This document shows, in pieces, positions 1 through 9,145 of a stretch of 64,000 bases of DNA. Location of the stretch: contig NZ_KQ947393.1 in NCBI RefSeq assembly GCF_001484965.1, positions 76,234 through 140,233 of the forward strand. Reading direction: 5' to 3'. The notes under the pieces are model-generated. The model was not told the origin of the DNA, did no database searches, and saw only the letters and a program-made list of their open reading frames with translations. A program made the position numbers and the translations under genes. The stretch's first letter is position 1. The number at the start of each line of letters is the position of its first letter. This stretch comes from Shouchella shacheensis (GTDB lineage: Bacteria; Bacillota; Bacilli; Bacillales; Bacillaceae_D).

Positions 1-10
1 TCTCCCCTCA

Positions 11-175
11 CTTGAGCGGTATTCTCCTCCGCTTGAGCGATATCTCCCCTCACTTGAGCGGTATTCTCTTCCGCTTGAGCGGTATCTCCCCTCGCTTGAG
101 CGATATTCTCTCCGCTTGAGCGGTACCTCCCTCACTTGAGCGGTATTCTCTTCCGCTTGAGCAGTAGTACCTCTG
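11..175. repeat. 21-bp minisatellite, about eight units
   Basis: Eight head-to-tail copies of a 20-21 bp unit begin at about 11, 32, 53, 74, 95, 115, 135 and 156. Each opens with CTTGAGCG followed by a pyrimidine-rich tail (TATTCTCCTCCG or TATCTCCCCTCA types that roughly alternate). Many unit junctions read CGCTTGAGCG, a small inverted repeat with 4-bp arms. The array may begin before the window. Units are out of register by one base twice and no start codon or ribosome site accompanies them, so it looks non-coding. Its role is unknown. Confidence 0.85.
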
Positions 176-396
176 CTTTGAAGAATACATACCGACCCTC
201 TTTTTGTCTCCGAAAGTTGAGTTATCTATTAGTGGCTAGCTACGTATAATAACGAGGTTCCCTTCTAAAGCGCTTTGAGAGGATGATGAAAAAATGCTTT
301 TCATAGGCTCTGTTTCCTTAACCTTGAATCAAAATAGAATACGCCTAAAGCCTCTACTTTGTGTAGGCAAAGTAAAAGGGAAGATCCTCTCCTCCC
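176..396. other. intergenic tail with small hairpins
   Basis: Together with the minisatellite this makes almost 400 bases without a gene. There is an inverted repeat ATGAAAA/TTTTCAT at about 285-303 and another, TACTTTG/CAAAGTA, at about 354-373 just past the stop of the minus-strand regulator. Neither has a proper T-run, so an intrinsic terminator cannot be claimed. An AAAGCGCTTT palindrome near 266-275 resembles a cre core but fails the flanking positions. Confidence 0.4.
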
Positions 397-1305
397 TCAC
401 GAATAATACAAACGAAACTCGATATCTTGATTGTAATTGCCAAATTCCCGCCCGAACAGCGTAACACCGCCAACATGTTCTGCATCGTCTTCCACTGCTA
501 TACGGAAGATCCATTGCTTCTCTCTGATCAGCACATCCTCAATGGTCACATCTGAAATTTGCTTGCCGTCCATATAGGTGCCCTTCCCATTAATACGCAC
601 CATCTTCAATAAACCATACTGATTAACGACTCGTGGCCACCAAGATGGCGTGTATTTCCCTAATCGATCTCCGAAGTCTCCTGGGCTTCGCCACGTTCCA
701 AGCCCCACCTGATTAAGAGAAAAGGAGATATCCGAAGGCCAATTCTCATTTGTAAACGGCGCTTCCGACGATAGCTCCATGGAGATTTCTAATTCGGTCG
801 GGGTTTGACCAGAATGAAGAAAATTCGGCAGTTTGTATTCCACAAACCCCTTATAAAACCATAAAATTTTCGCATTTACTCGTTCGGGGTCAAGAAAATA
901 GCGTGGTTCATCAAATTCACCAATGATCTTTTCCTCTGAGGCGAGACCGCATGTAGGTTCAACAAGAAAATCTGTATAATGCCCAACGGATACAGTCGTT
1001 TGGTGGCACTCTCGCTTTACAGTATCCAAAGCAGGAAAGGCAATCTGCACTGCCTCCGCCTGCAACGTACACATCTTCTGAACACCCGCTTTGCCGCGAA
1101 CGAGTTCTGTTCGAATCAGCCTTGCCTTCTCTAACTTTTGCACATGCTTCGTCATGATGGCGCTGCTCACTTGCTGGGCTTCAGCTAATTCCCGTATATT
1201 CATCGGTTTTTCTCCTAGCAACCGCAGCACACTGAGCCGAACTTTGCTTGCTAATGCCTCGTAAACAGGAAGCGATTCTTCCGTTAGGTCTAAATCCATC
1301 ATCAT
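397..1305 (-). CDS. ArsR-type winged-helix regulator with C-terminal beta-rich domain (paralogue 1)
   Basis: The first 80 residues or so form an ArsR-like winged helix (ALASKVRLSVLRLLGEK, then IRELAEAQQVSSAIMTKHV). The remaining 220 residues are a distinct domain with a conserved PTCGLAS stretch, a WPSDISFSLNQVGLGTW block, SPGDFGDR and a LFGREFGNYNQDI end. The same two-domain design recurs at 19712-20638, also beside a GH51 gene. I infer local control of arabinofuranosidase genes with the C-terminal half as sensor; the ligand is unknown. ArsR proteins normally repress and are released by an effector. It is the last gene of a likely four-gene minus-strand run. I chose the first of three consecutive ATGs, 5 nt from an AGGTGG site; an in-frame GTG lies 9 nt upstream. 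Confidence 0.8.
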   Translation of the reverse strand: MMMDLDLTEESLPVYEALASKVRLSVLRLLGEKPMNIRELAEAQQVSSAIMTKHVQKLEKARLIRTELVRGKAGVQKMCTLQAEAVQIAFPALDTVKRECHQTTVSVGHYTDFLVEPTCGLASEEKIIGEFDEPRYFLDPERVNAKILWFYKGFVEYKLPNFLHSGQTPTELEISMELSSEAPFTNENWPSDISFSLNQVGLGTWRSPGDFGDRLGKYTPSWWPRVVNQYGLLKMVRINGKGTYMDGKQISDVTIEDVLIREKQWIFRIAVEDDAEHVGGVTLFGREFGNYNQDIEFRLYYS

Positions 1306-1400
1306 TGCATCCACCTACTTCATTCTTCTTTCCAATCTAACTCCCTTCAGTATAATGATAAGAGGGATGCACAATCAACATAATTGCTGAATAAACGATC

Positions 1401-1652
1401 CTACACCCATCTAGTACCCGCTGGATGCGGACAATCCTTCTTGGACAACCTTGCGCGAAACTGCACGAAGCAACCGCAAGACGCGCATGTGTGGCCTGCG
1501 ATGCAGCGTGAGCAGCTAAAACATTTCGCAATTCTGTCTTGATAGAGAGCATCTGATACTAGCTCGGTCTCGAGCGCTAGTTGATCAGCAACGAGCGCTT
1601 CAGTTTCAGTCGAGTCAAACGATTCCTGCGATGGACACTTCTTGCACGTCAT
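1401..1652 (-). CDS. small Cys-rich DUF6171 family protein
   Basis: This 83-residue protein has nine cysteines: C3 and C6 at the N-terminus, a central cluster at C44, C47, C50, C56, C59 and C61, and C74. The pattern and the [11 protein letters not shown] stretch match the DUF6171 family of Firmicutes. The spacing suggests one or two structural zinc sites; no biochemical function is known to me. Its ATG overlaps the TGA of the upstream GH51 gene (ATGA), so the two are translationally coupled. Its presence in an arabinan operon may be incidental. Confidence 0.75.
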   Translation of the reverse strand: MTCKKCPSQESFDSTETEALVADQLALETELVSDALYQDRIAKCFSCSRCIAGHTCASCGCFVQFRARLSKKDCPHPAGTRWV

Positions 1653-3109
1653 GAAACCTCCATCAAAAGTACAGACATAGGAGGCATATTTGCTAATAGC
1701 TGGTCCTTCTCAATCCTTCCTTTTTCAAACGATCGCGGTCGTACCTGATCAGGATTGTCGAAGGTATTATGTGCATTCATTTCTTGCGCTGTCAGGATCG
1801 TCCCTTTCACGTTTGTCAGAGCTTCCTTGCATCCCCTCAGGTCTATCTGTACATCTTCGCTCTCCGTAGAGGATAGATTGCAGAGCGTGACCTGAATGAC
1901 ATCGTTGCTATTCTTTGAAGCGGAGACATGTACATTCGTTTGCTTTTCCGTGCCTTGAATCTTTAACGCCTCTGCCCCTTGATGAACTTTATACATATCA
2001 AACACATGATACGTCGGTGTCTTCATCATTTTGGTGCCTTCTGTCAAAATCACCGATTGCAAAACGTTAACTGTCTGAGCGATGTTAGCCATTTGTACAC
2101 GATCAGCATGGTGATTGAAAATATTCAATGTCACTCCCGCAACAAGTGCATCACGAATCGTGTTCTGCTGGTAGAGGAAACCAGGGTTCGTTCCCGACTC
2201 TACATTATACCATGTCCCCCATTCATCCACAATTAACCCGACTCTCTTTTCCGGGTCGTATTTATCCATAATCGTGCTATGTTTCGTGATCAACTCATCC
2301 ATTTTTAGTGCCTTTTTCATCGTCGTATCCCATTCTTCTTCTGTGAATTCAAGCGAAGAGCCTTTATTCTCCCAAGTACCCGGTATGGTGTAATAATGCA
2401 GGCTCAAGCCGTCCATGTAACGAGCAGCCTCTCGCATCAAGACCTCCGTCCAGTTATAATCATCTACGTTGGGGCCACAGGCAATCTTGTAGATGTTGTT
2501 CTCCTCGTAGTTACGCACATAGGTCTGATAGCGTCTATAAAGATCGGCATAGTACTCTGGACGCATATTGCCGCCGCATCCCCAGCTTTCGTTGCCGACT
2601 CCGAAGTATGTCAAAGACCAAGGGTCACTTCGACCATTTCTCTTACGCTCCTCTGCCATCGGAGCTTCTCCTGATGCCGTTAGGTACTCAATCCACTCCT
2701 GCATCTCGAGCACTTCTCCACTTCCAACGTTTCCATTAATGTATGGTTCAGCGCCAATTAACTCACATAGCTGCATGAATTCATGTGTTCCGAACTCATT
2801 CGTATCAACCGTTCCGCCCCAATGAGTGTTGATCATTTTCTTGCGCTCTTCCTTTGGACCAATGCCGTCTTTCCAGTGGTATTCGTCGGCAAAACACCCG
2901 CCTGGCCAGCGCAGAACAGGAGTATGCAGCTGCTTGAGTGCCTCCAAAACATCGTTTCGAAGCCCATTTGTATTAGGGATCGGGGAATCTTCCCCTACCC
3001 AGATCCCTTCATAGATACAGCGTCCAAGGTGTTCGGCAAAATGACCGTAAATGTTTTTATTGATTGTCTTTTGCTCCTGATTGGTATTAATGACTATTAC
3101 ATTCTTCAT
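1649..3109 (-). CDS. GH51 alpha-L-arabinofuranosidase
   Basis: A 486-residue glycoside hydrolase family 51 enzyme that removes terminal alpha-L-arabinofuranosyl groups from arabinan or arabinoxylan oligosaccharides. The TIM barrel carries [19 protein letters not shown] near residues 67-85, the acid/base Glu174 in FGVGNES and the nucleophile Glu296 in VDEWGTWY, followed by the usual beta-sandwich to the end. There is no signal peptide, so it acts in the cytoplasm on imported oligosaccharides. It is clearly different from the second GH51 at 16005-17522 and belongs to a different GH51 branch, so substrate preference probably differs. It lies 31 nt after the J-domain-like gene and overlaps the DUF6171 gene, so all are probably co-transcribed. 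Confidence 0.95.
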   Translation of the reverse strand: MKNVIVINTNQEQKTINKNIYGHFAEHLGRCIYEGIWVGEDSPIPNTNGLRNDVLEALKQLHTPVLRWPGGCFADEYHWKDGIGPKEERKKMINTHWGGTVDTNEFGTHEFMQLCELIGAEPYINGNVGSGEVLEMQEWIEYLTASGEAPMAEERKRNGRSDPWSLTYFGVGNESWGCGGNMRPEYYADLYRRYQTYVRNYEENNIYKIACGPNVDDYNWTEVLMREAARYMDGLSLHYYTIPGTWENKGSSLEFTEEEWDTTMKKALKMDELITKHSTIMDKYDPEKRVGLIVDEWGTWYNVESGTNPGFLYQQNTIRDALVAGVTLNIFNHHADRVQMANIAQTVNVLQSVILTEGTKMMKTPTYHVFDMYKVHQGAEALKIQGTEKQTNVHVSASKNSNDVIQVTLCNLSSTESEDVQIDLRGCKEALTNVKGTILTAQEMNAHNTFDNPDQVRPRSFEKGRIEKDQLLANMPPMSVLLMEVS

Positions 3110-3140
3110 AAATTTGCCTCCCTCAGTAAATTACGGTTTA

Positions 3141-3998
3141 TTATGACTCTGCTAAACTTATTATTAATTCGATAGCATTCTCTTTATCCTTGGAACGTGT
3201 ATGGATGGTCATAATGCCTTCATTGCTTCGTATAATATCGATCTCTTCTAAAATCTCATGTGAGCTAATGTCAATTCCATATAGCTTGTCTTCTAAGTCG
3301 TCCTCCAATTTTTTATAAAGAAGACTCTCTGAACTAAATGCATGTTCAAGAGAAGTTTCGGCTGAACTCATGGGTTGAAACACTCCCTGCTCTAACATCA
3401 CATCAAAATGAAATGGATCAACGATAAACAGGTCAGATTCGTTAGACATTAGAGATAGGACACTTTGGAGATGTTTCCCACTATCATAATTATCTCGCAT
3501 TTCTATTGGTGAATAAATCAGATCAACCTCAACACGTTCCCACTTTGGAAATAGTGCTAACACTTTATCTTTGAGGGTTTCTGTCTCAATATCTCGAAAC
3601 TCTCCAAAAATGGTTATACTTAAATCAGTAGGTGGCAAGCTGTCGAAATAAGCTCGTTCATTTCGGGATTCGATAACACTATTTATTAAACCGATTAATA
3701 ATAAGAAGACGGTTATCCCCGCTGTTATATGAAGCTTATAATAATCCATAACATGATCGAGCTTTTGCTTAAATGAGCTCTTCGGGGAAGATTCTTTTTT
3801 TCTAGCTAATTCTTGATTGTCAAGGTAATCTCTTATAACAGAATAAGCTTCTGTTTTTTCATCAATGTCTATCTTACTTTCCTGATCATTGCGGTATCTA
3901 TGAATCCACTTGAAGTATGCGTTTTCAACTTCCTCTCTTGATGCACTGGTTGATAACTCTAAAATTAAATAAGCTCTTTTTATGTCCAATGAAACCAC
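3141..3998 (-). CDS. J-domain-like membrane protein
   Basis: A 285-residue protein with a DnaJ-like N-terminus (KRAYLILEL, then REEVENAYFKWIHRYR) in which the catalytic HPD tripeptide is absent: RYRND occupies the place. It is therefore unlikely to stimulate an Hsp70 in the usual way. One membrane segment (about residues 89-109) is followed by a roughly 175-residue soluble domain, probably outside the cell, with no motif I recognise. It heads the operon of the GH51 enzyme. The listed start is GTG; a TTG four codons in (MDIKRAY) has a better-spaced GAGGAG site. Function unknown; a role in sensing or envelope control of the sugar locus is a guess. Confidence 0.7.
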   Translation of the reverse strand: MVSLDIKRAYLILELSTSASREEVENAYFKWIHRYRNDQESKIDIDEKTEAYSVIRDYLDNQELARKKESSPKSSFKQKLDHVMDYYKLHITAGITVFLLLIGLINSVIESRNERAYFDSLPPTDLSITIFGEFRDIETETLKDKVLALFPKWERVEVDLIYSPIEMRDNYDSGKHLQSVLSLMSNESDLFIVDPFHFDVMLEQGVFQPMSSAETSLEHAFSSESLLYKKLEDDLEDKLYGIDISSHEILEEIDIIRSNEGIMTIHTRSKDKENAIELIISLAES

Positions 3999-4056
3999 TC
4001 CTCACTCCCTTCTCAGTTTTTCAAAAATTCATTGACATTTAATAAGATCCTCCCTT

Positions 4057-4077
4057 AAAATTAATTTAATTAATTTT
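4057..4077. promoter_or_regulatory. perfect 10-bp palindrome, probable operator between divergent genes
   Basis: AAAATTAATT, one T, then AATTAATTTT form a perfect 21-bp inverted repeat in the 227-bp region between two divergent transcription units (J-domain-like/GH51/ArsR leftwards and DUF624 rightwards). This is where an operator for the ArsR-type regulator of the operon would be expected. The palindrome is AT-rich in an AT-rich region, so chance contributes, but 10 paired bases around a 1-nt centre is notable. Confidence 0.5.
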
Positions 4078-4225
4078 TTAATTATGTTTTAAATAAAAAC
4101 ATTAACTATATAAAAAGTTTACAGGAATTTCTAACCTTACAGCCAAACCGAGAGGGAAGTAATAAACACCCCCTATTCTTTTCTAATCGTCAACCGCAAA
4201 ATACTTGGGCTTCGGAGGTGATTAT

Positions 4226-4870
4226 TTGGAATCAAATAACTATACTAAACTCATGAGATTCTTAGAATGGGTAGTACGCTTTGCCTACGTGAACGTTTTA
4301 TGGTTATTCTTTACTTTTCTTGGAGTGATCATATTTGGATTCATGCCCGCTACCTCTGCAATGTTTGCGATTGTAAGAAAATGGTTGCATGGTGAAGATG
4401 ATTTTCGATTACTCTCCGAGTTTTCGAAGCATTATAAACGTGACTTTATGAAAATCAATGGAATTGGCCTCTTTTTAGGGATTATCGGTTTTATCATTTA
4501 CGTTGATCTACATTTCTTAAGGTCGATCTCACATTGGACTAGCACCATCTTTCAAGTCGCTTTAGTTGCATTGTCTATTGGTTATTTTGTCATCATCCTT
4601 CACATCTTTCCTGTCTTCGTCCATTTCAAGTTATCTTTCTTTCAGTATTTTAAATACTCATTAATGATGGGGGTATTCCAGCCAGTAAGAACATTCCTTT
4701 TATCTTTCTGTTGCTTTGGTTTGGCATTATTAACCTTTACCTACCCAGCAGTCATTATTTTTTTCTCCGGTAGTGTTATTACCGCTGTCATAATGGGAAC
4801 CTTTTTACACGGTTATCAAAAGGTCAATAATAAGCAGAATAAGATTACGAAGAGTCAAAGATACTACTAG
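4226..4870 (+). CDS. YesL-like DUF624 membrane protein
   Basis: A DUF624 family integral membrane protein of 214 residues with about five to six hydrophobic helices; the family hallmark FGFMPATSAMFAIVRKWL spans roughly residues 38-55. DUF624 genes commonly accompany oligosaccharide ABC importers and the GH genes of pectin and arabinan clusters in Bacillus (YesL), but no biochemical role is established to my knowledge. I chose TTG at 4226, 7 nt after GGAGG, rather than an in-frame TTG at 4205 that has no ribosome site. It is divergent from the GH51 operon and is one of three DUF624 genes here. Confidence 0.85.
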   Translation: MESNNYTKLMRFLEWVVRFAYVNVLWLFFTFLGVIIFGFMPATSAMFAIVRKWLHGEDDFRLLSEFSKHYKRDFMKINGIGLFLGIIGFIIYVDLHFLRSISHWTSTIFQVALVALSIGYFVIILHIFPVFVHFKLSFFQYFKYSLMMGVFQPVRTFLLSFCCFGLALLTFTYPAVIIFFSGSVITAVIMGTFLHGYQKVNNKQNKITKSQRYY

Positions 4871-5191
4871 TTTCGTTGAAAGATTATCTAGTTAGCGCTA
4901 TTGGTTGCTCTGTTCCCGTTTTACTCCTTTTCAATAATGAAAATTCTCGGGGCGCTTTGAGGTCGGAGATGTCTACAAACAGCTAATCGATTACTCGTTC
5001 TTTTACCATTTGGAGCTTCCCATACCCTCTTTTTAACTGCCCCACTGTTTCTTAAATTTCCTCTGAAACAGTGAAGCTATTACCACATGTCCTTATTCTC
5101 CGACCTCCTCATTTGTATTAAGCTGGTTGGGGGATCAATTTCAGGTGCCATTATTCTCAAACTAGTCTACACATTTTAATCAAGCCGATTG
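4871..5191. other. convergent intergenic region, no recognised gene
   Basis: These 321 bases lie between the DUF624 gene and the end of ABC operon 1, which run towards each other. A hairpin with arms CACTGTTTC and GAAACAGTG sits at about 5043-5072; it lacks a T-run but could halt or stabilise either transcript. Reading all frames shows only short broken stretches of hydrophobic codons. A decayed membrane-protein gene is possible but I cannot name it. Confidence 0.4.
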
Positions 5192-6055
5192 TCAGCCTTT
5201 TACACCCGTCATCGTAATTCCCTGAATAAATTGCTTTTGAGCAAAGAAAAATGCGATTAGTGTCGGTATAAGCGCTACAACAGAACCCGCCATAATTAGA
5301 CCCCACTCCGAGGTGTAATACCCTCTAAAAGATGCTAGAACTAATTGTAATGTGAAGTTTTCTGGAGAGTTTAAATAAATTAACGGGCCCATGAAGTCAT
5401 TGTACCCTGCTAACAACCCTAAAATCACTTGTGTTACGATTGCCGGTTTGGCTAGCGGTACCATGATCTGAACAAAAATACCAAAGTAATTAAGTCCATC
5501 AATCTTCGCAGCCTCAATTAGATCATTAGGTATCCCTAAAAAGAATTGTCGTAAAAAGAAGACTACCATGGCTCCGCCAAAAAAGCCGGGAATCATTAAT
5601 GGTTTAAATGAATCCAACCAACCAAATTCCCTAAATAAAATAAATTGAGGAACCAATGTTACAATACCGGGTAACATCATCGTAGCAATTAACGCAAAAA
5701 ACAATTTATCACGACCAGGAAATTTCATTTTTGCAAAAGCAAATGCAGCTAATGCACTCGCCGTTATCCCAATGGCCGTTGTCGGTAAAATGATAATCAT
5801 AGTATTTCTAAACCCAAGCAGCATGTCAGCTTCTGTTAATACCCTTATATAACTATCAAAAGTAATGTCTCTTGGAATAAATTCTGGTGGCATTGTAAAT
5901 ACAGCACCCGGTTCCTTTAAAGAAGTAGATACCATCCATAAAAACGGTACGGACATTATTAAGGCCCCTATAATCAAAAAGGTATAAGAGCCCAGCAGCT
6001 TCATAAAATTCTTCCGAGCTTTATTTTTTTTCCACACCATTGATTTTTTAAACAA
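5192..6055 (-). CDS. carbohydrate ABC importer 1, permease (MalG/AraQ type)
   Basis: A 287-residue inner-membrane permease of the CUT1 sugar importer family with six predicted helices. The cytoplasmic EAA loop reads EAAKIDGLNYFG followed by IMVPLAKP at about residues 189-212, which is the docking site for the ATPase. It pairs with the permease at 6071-6988 and the lipoprotein at 7060-8379. The start is TTG, 8 nt after GGGGG; no better ATG exists before residue 6. No ATPase gene is nearby. The substrate is inferred to be an arabinose- or pectin-derived oligosaccharide from the neighbours only. Confidence 0.9.
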   Translation of the reverse strand: MFKKSMVWKKNKARKNFMKLLGSYTFLIIGALIMSVPFLWMVSTSLKEPGAVFTMPPEFIPRDITFDSYIRVLTEADMLLGFRNTMIIILPTTAIGITASALAAFAFAKMKFPGRDKLFFALIATMMLPGIVTLVPQFILFREFGWLDSFKPLMIPGFFGGAMVVFFLRQFFLGIPNDLIEAAKIDGLNYFGIFVQIMVPLAKPAIVTQVILGLLAGYNDFMGPLIYLNSPENFTLQLVLASFRGYYTSEWGLIMAGSVVALIPTLIAFFFAQKQFIQGITMTGVKG

Positions 6056-6070
6056 CTCGTCTACCCCCTT

Positions 6071-6988
6071 TTAATAATGCACCCACCGTTTCCCTAGTTT
6101 GAAATTAATGATAGTAATAATTAAAATAATTATCCCCAATACCCAGGCCATCGCTGAAGCATATCCCATCTCCATGTACCTAAAAGCGTTATTGAATAAA
6201 TAATAAACGACAGTAGTTGTTGAATAATTTGGTCCACCTTCTGTCATAATCATAAAACGCTGAAAATCTTGCAAAGCACCAATTGTTGAAGTTATTAATA
6301 TAAAAAATGTAGTCGGAGAGATTGACGGAATCGTAATATATCTGAACTTTTTCCAACCATTTGCCCCGTCTATATCCGCAGCTTCATACAATGCTTTATC
6401 AACACCCTGAAGCGCAGCAAGGTAAAGAATCATTCCCATACCAAGACCACCCCAGGTTCCTTGTATAATCATTGCTGGCATTGCCCATGTTTCGCTACTT
6501 AACCAACCCGGTCCATTTATACCGATATATCCTAGCAAGACATTTAATAGACCAAAATCACCATTAAAAATCCACCTCCAAAGTAACGATAAGGCAACTA
6601 CTGAACAAACAGTCGGTAAAAAGAATGCCGTTCTGAAAAAAGCTAACCCTTTAACTTTTTGGTTTAAGGCTAACGCAATAACTAAGGAAAGAATCATCCC
6701 TAATGGAATGCCTAATGCAGCATAAAAAGTGTTCCATATTGTCTTTCTAAATAATTCATCGCCAAAGAAAAGTTCTTTATAATTTTCTAACCCAGTGAAT
6801 TCTGGCGGATTATACAAATCAAAATCTGTGAAACTAACATAAATGGAATAAAGCATTGGGGCTAAGGCAAATATTGCAAAACCAATGATTGGTGGCGCAA
6901 CAAACAAGTAACCCCAGAAATATTCTTTATTCATTTTTCTTTTCTTTATTTTAACCTGTACTGTACGCCCTGCTGTCTTTGGCCTCAT
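6071..6988 (-). CDS. carbohydrate ABC importer 1, permease (MalF/AraP type)
   Basis: A 305-residue permease of the MalF type. After a basic N-terminal tail (residues 1-20) come six helices; the EAA loop reads EAADIDGANGWKKF with TIPSISP downstream. Its ATG follows AAAGGAGAGG with good spacing. It lies 71 nt after the binding-protein gene and 15 nt before the second permease, the standard SBP-permease-permease order. It forms the membrane channel with the MalG-type partner. Confidence 0.92.
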   Translation of the reverse strand: MRPKTAGRTVQVKIKKRKMNKEYFWGYLFVAPPIIGFAIFALAPMLYSIYVSFTDFDLYNPPEFTGLENYKELFFGDELFRKTIWNTFYAALGIPLGMILSLVIALALNQKVKGLAFFRTAFFLPTVCSVVALSLLWRWIFNGDFGLLNVLLGYIGINGPGWLSSETWAMPAMIIQGTWGGLGMGMILYLAALQGVDKALYEAADIDGANGWKKFRYITIPSISPTTFFILITSTIGALQDFQRFMIMTEGGPNYSTTTVVYYLFNNAFRYMEMGYASAMAWVLGIIILIITIINFKLGKRWVHY

Positions 6989-7059
6989 GACTTCACCTCT
7001 CCTTTACTTGGTATAAGGAAGAAAGTAAATGGGGGATCAATCCCCCACTAATTTGAACA

Positions 7060-8379
7060 TTACTCAAATATTTCTGGGTTACCTTCTTTTAGAAGTTCAT
7101 CAACTTCTTCTTTTATTTCATTTAAAACTTCCTCAGCTGATCGTTCCCCATTCCAGACATCGCCCAAATTTTGATTCACGTGGTCCAACCATTGATTATT
7201 CGGAGTAAGTGTCCAAGGACCAGGTCTTTGATTTTCAGCAGCTTGTAGAAAAGCCTGCGCGTTTGCTGGCCTTTGATCTGGCTGCAGAAATACATCTGTG
7301 TCGGACAATGATTTATATGTTGGAATAGCTAACCCAAGCTCAGTTTGGATATCTTGCCCTTCCTCCCCAGCAAGATATTCAATTAATTGAAATGCTTCTT
7401 CTGGAAAATTGGAGTCTTTATTAATGGCATACCCTACTGAACCTGACCACCCTGAAGCTTCTCCTGTTTTTCCTGCTGGGAATGGGGCAACATCCCAATC
7501 AAAATCAAGCTGACGATAGGTCGGTACCATCCATCTCCCTTGAAAGACCATTGCAACTCTTCCAGTTTCAAACATTTGATCAGCATCCATCGCATCCAAT
7601 GTTCGAGAATCCGGTGCCACTTGATAATCATTTGTTAAGTCTGACACAAATTGAATCGCTTCCACTGCATCAGGCTCATTCATTATAAATTCAGTATTAT
7701 CCTCACTTAGCACGTCTCCGCCATTAGACCAAAGGAAAGCTTCCCACCAAAGAGGCCCAATTCCGTATTGATCACCACTGGTGAGTTGTTGTGCTACATC
7801 TAACATTTCATCCCATGTCATTGGTATTTCGGGATCTGGATATGGAATTCCCGCTTCATCAAATATCTCTTTATTATAAAACATGACAGAAGGCCCGATA
7901 TCCTTTGGAAGAGCATATAAATCTCCTTCGCCTAGTACACTTCCATCCCATCTATATCTATCTAAAGCCGAATCCCACATATCCTCTTGGTTAATACTAC
8001 TGTTATCAACTTTATCTTGTATGTTTAAAAATAAACCAGCTTTCGCCCATGCACCAAAATCTCCATCACTAGCAAAAACTACGTCAGGTGCAGTTCCTCC
8101 AGCTAGCATTGTGTTCATTTTCCCTGAATAATCATCTGGGATATGAATGATATTCACTTTAATTCCTTCATTATTCTCTTCGAAATTTTCAACTAACGTT
8201 TCGAAAACGGAGAGTTCGTCAGGTAACCCCCACGTCGAAATGCTTATCTCTAAATCCCCATCATCGTTAACCCCACTATCTTCCACTCCTCCACTTTCAT
8301 TACTACCACAGGCCGCTAGACTACTGCACAAAGTAACTACAAAGAACGACATTAGCGCCTTACTTTTAAGATTGGACAT
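7060..8379 (-). CDS. carbohydrate ABC importer 1, substrate-binding lipoprotein
   Basis: A 439-residue family 1 solute-binding protein. A lipoprotein signal peptide ends at the lipobox SLAAC, so Cys24 is lipidated and the protein is anchored outside the membrane. The mature part starts with a Ser/Asp/Glu-rich linker and is strongly acidic, as in salt- or alkali-adapted bacilli. Trp-rich stretches (WDEMLDVAQQL, GPLWWEAF) fit sugar binding. It is the first gene of a three-gene minus-strand operon and is divergent from the collapsed GH51 gene and GH43. Which oligosaccharide it binds cannot be read from the sequence. Confidence 0.9.
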   Translation of the reverse strand: MSNLKSKALMSFFVVTLCSSLAACGSNESGGVEDSGVNDDGDLEISISTWGLPDELSVFETLVENFEENNEGIKVNIIHIPDDYSGKMNTMLAGGTAPDVVFASDGDFGAWAKAGLFLNIQDKVDNSSINQEDMWDSALDRYRWDGSVLGEGDLYALPKDIGPSVMFYNKEIFDEAGIPYPDPEIPMTWDEMLDVAQQLTSGDQYGIGPLWWEAFLWSNGGDVLSEDNTEFIMNEPDAVEAIQFVSDLTNDYQVAPDSRTLDAMDADQMFETGRVAMVFQGRWMVPTYRQLDFDWDVAPFPAGKTGEASGWSGSVGYAINKDSNFPEEAFQLIEYLAGEEGQDIQTELGLAIPTYKSLSDTDVFLQPDQRPANAQAFLQAAENQRPGPWTLTPNNQWLDHVNQNLGDVWNGERSAEEVLNEIKEEVDELLKEGNPEIFE

Positions 8380-8744
8380 TATTCATGCTCCCCTTCTTGA
8401 TATGATTTCGATTTGACGTTTTGTTAACCTTAGTACAACAGCAGTACAACAGCTCGTGATCTTTTGTTAAGTAAATGTAATCCATTAGCCCGCTCACTTT
8501 TCTTAATTAGGGCTAAATGTGTGGCCTTTGGAAAAGGATCATGTTTCTTTTCGTTTTCCGTTGGTACGTAGGTAGAGTAACCCGTGATAGAGTCAACGAT
8601 AGGCTAACACTGGCTCATCATTTATTTGAGGACACCAATATAAATTAAGCGCTTTCAATAAATCGATTGATCCCCCTCCTATAGCTTTCTTGTTTCGTAA
8701 TTTGACTCAAGGAAACAATTAACCAAGCGACACAGCAAATTTCT

Positions 8745-8768
8745 ATTATTAATAAAAAAATTAATAAT
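8745..8768. promoter_or_regulatory. 9-bp inverted repeat upstream of ABC operon 1, operator candidate
   Basis: ATTATTAAT (8745-8753), six A residues, then ATTAATAAT (8760-8768) form a perfect inverted repeat. The half-site ATTAATAAT recurs at 17593-17601 upstream of the second GH51 gene. Both are AT-rich, so independent testing is needed, but sharing of an exact 9-mer between two arabinan promoters suggests a site for one of the two ArsR-type regulators. Confidence 0.4.
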
Positions 8769-8879
8769 TCACGTACTAGTTATTTAACCTCATTATATTC
8801 ATTGTATAGACGAGTGTCAACATTTTTTCTGAATTAAACGAATCGAACTACACGACATATTTTTATAAACATTCTCATT

Positions 8880-9145
8880 ATTTTCTTTTATCCAGCGAAG
8901 TACATGCCAGGTAGTGTTCAAAAAATTCTCATCATTATTCCATCGGTCAGTGTCGATTCCGCTCTTCAGTGTGGTTAACCGAGCTGCTTTCCCGGGTGTT
9001 CACTGCTTTTAAATCGTCATAAAATGCCAGCCGTTAGGTTTCCTTCAAATTCCTGAACGTCGATATATATATGAATCCGTTCATCGACTTCACCAATCTT
9101 AAATTGACGGTCAATCGTTATCGCTGCTTTTCTTGTCTCTTTCAC
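8880..9145 (-). pseudogene. collapsed third GH51 arabinofuranosidase gene
   Basis: Read on the minus strand from a GTG at 9145, the sequence encodes about 24 residues matching the start of the GH51 enzyme at 16005-17522 (KAAITIDRQFKIGEVDERI compared with [19 protein letters not shown]). It then jumps directly to residues like that protein's tail (IDVQEFEG, a TAG-like turn, and TWHVLRW near the end, compared with HVLRL). More than 1 kb of the catalytic barrel, including both catalytic glutamates, is missing and the tail has frame damage. The upstream GGTAGGAAGAGG ribosome site and AT-rich promoter region are still present. This is a dead third copy with an internal deletion. Confidence 0.8.

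Noticed and set aside
241-280. cre site suggested by AAAGCGCTTT
   Set aside because: The outer TG and CW positions of the consensus do not match on either strand.
2396-2825. Long plus-strand open frames opposite the first GH51 gene
   Set aside because: They lie wholly inside a GH51 gene with intact catalytic motifs, have no ribosome site and no recognisable domain; they are shadows.
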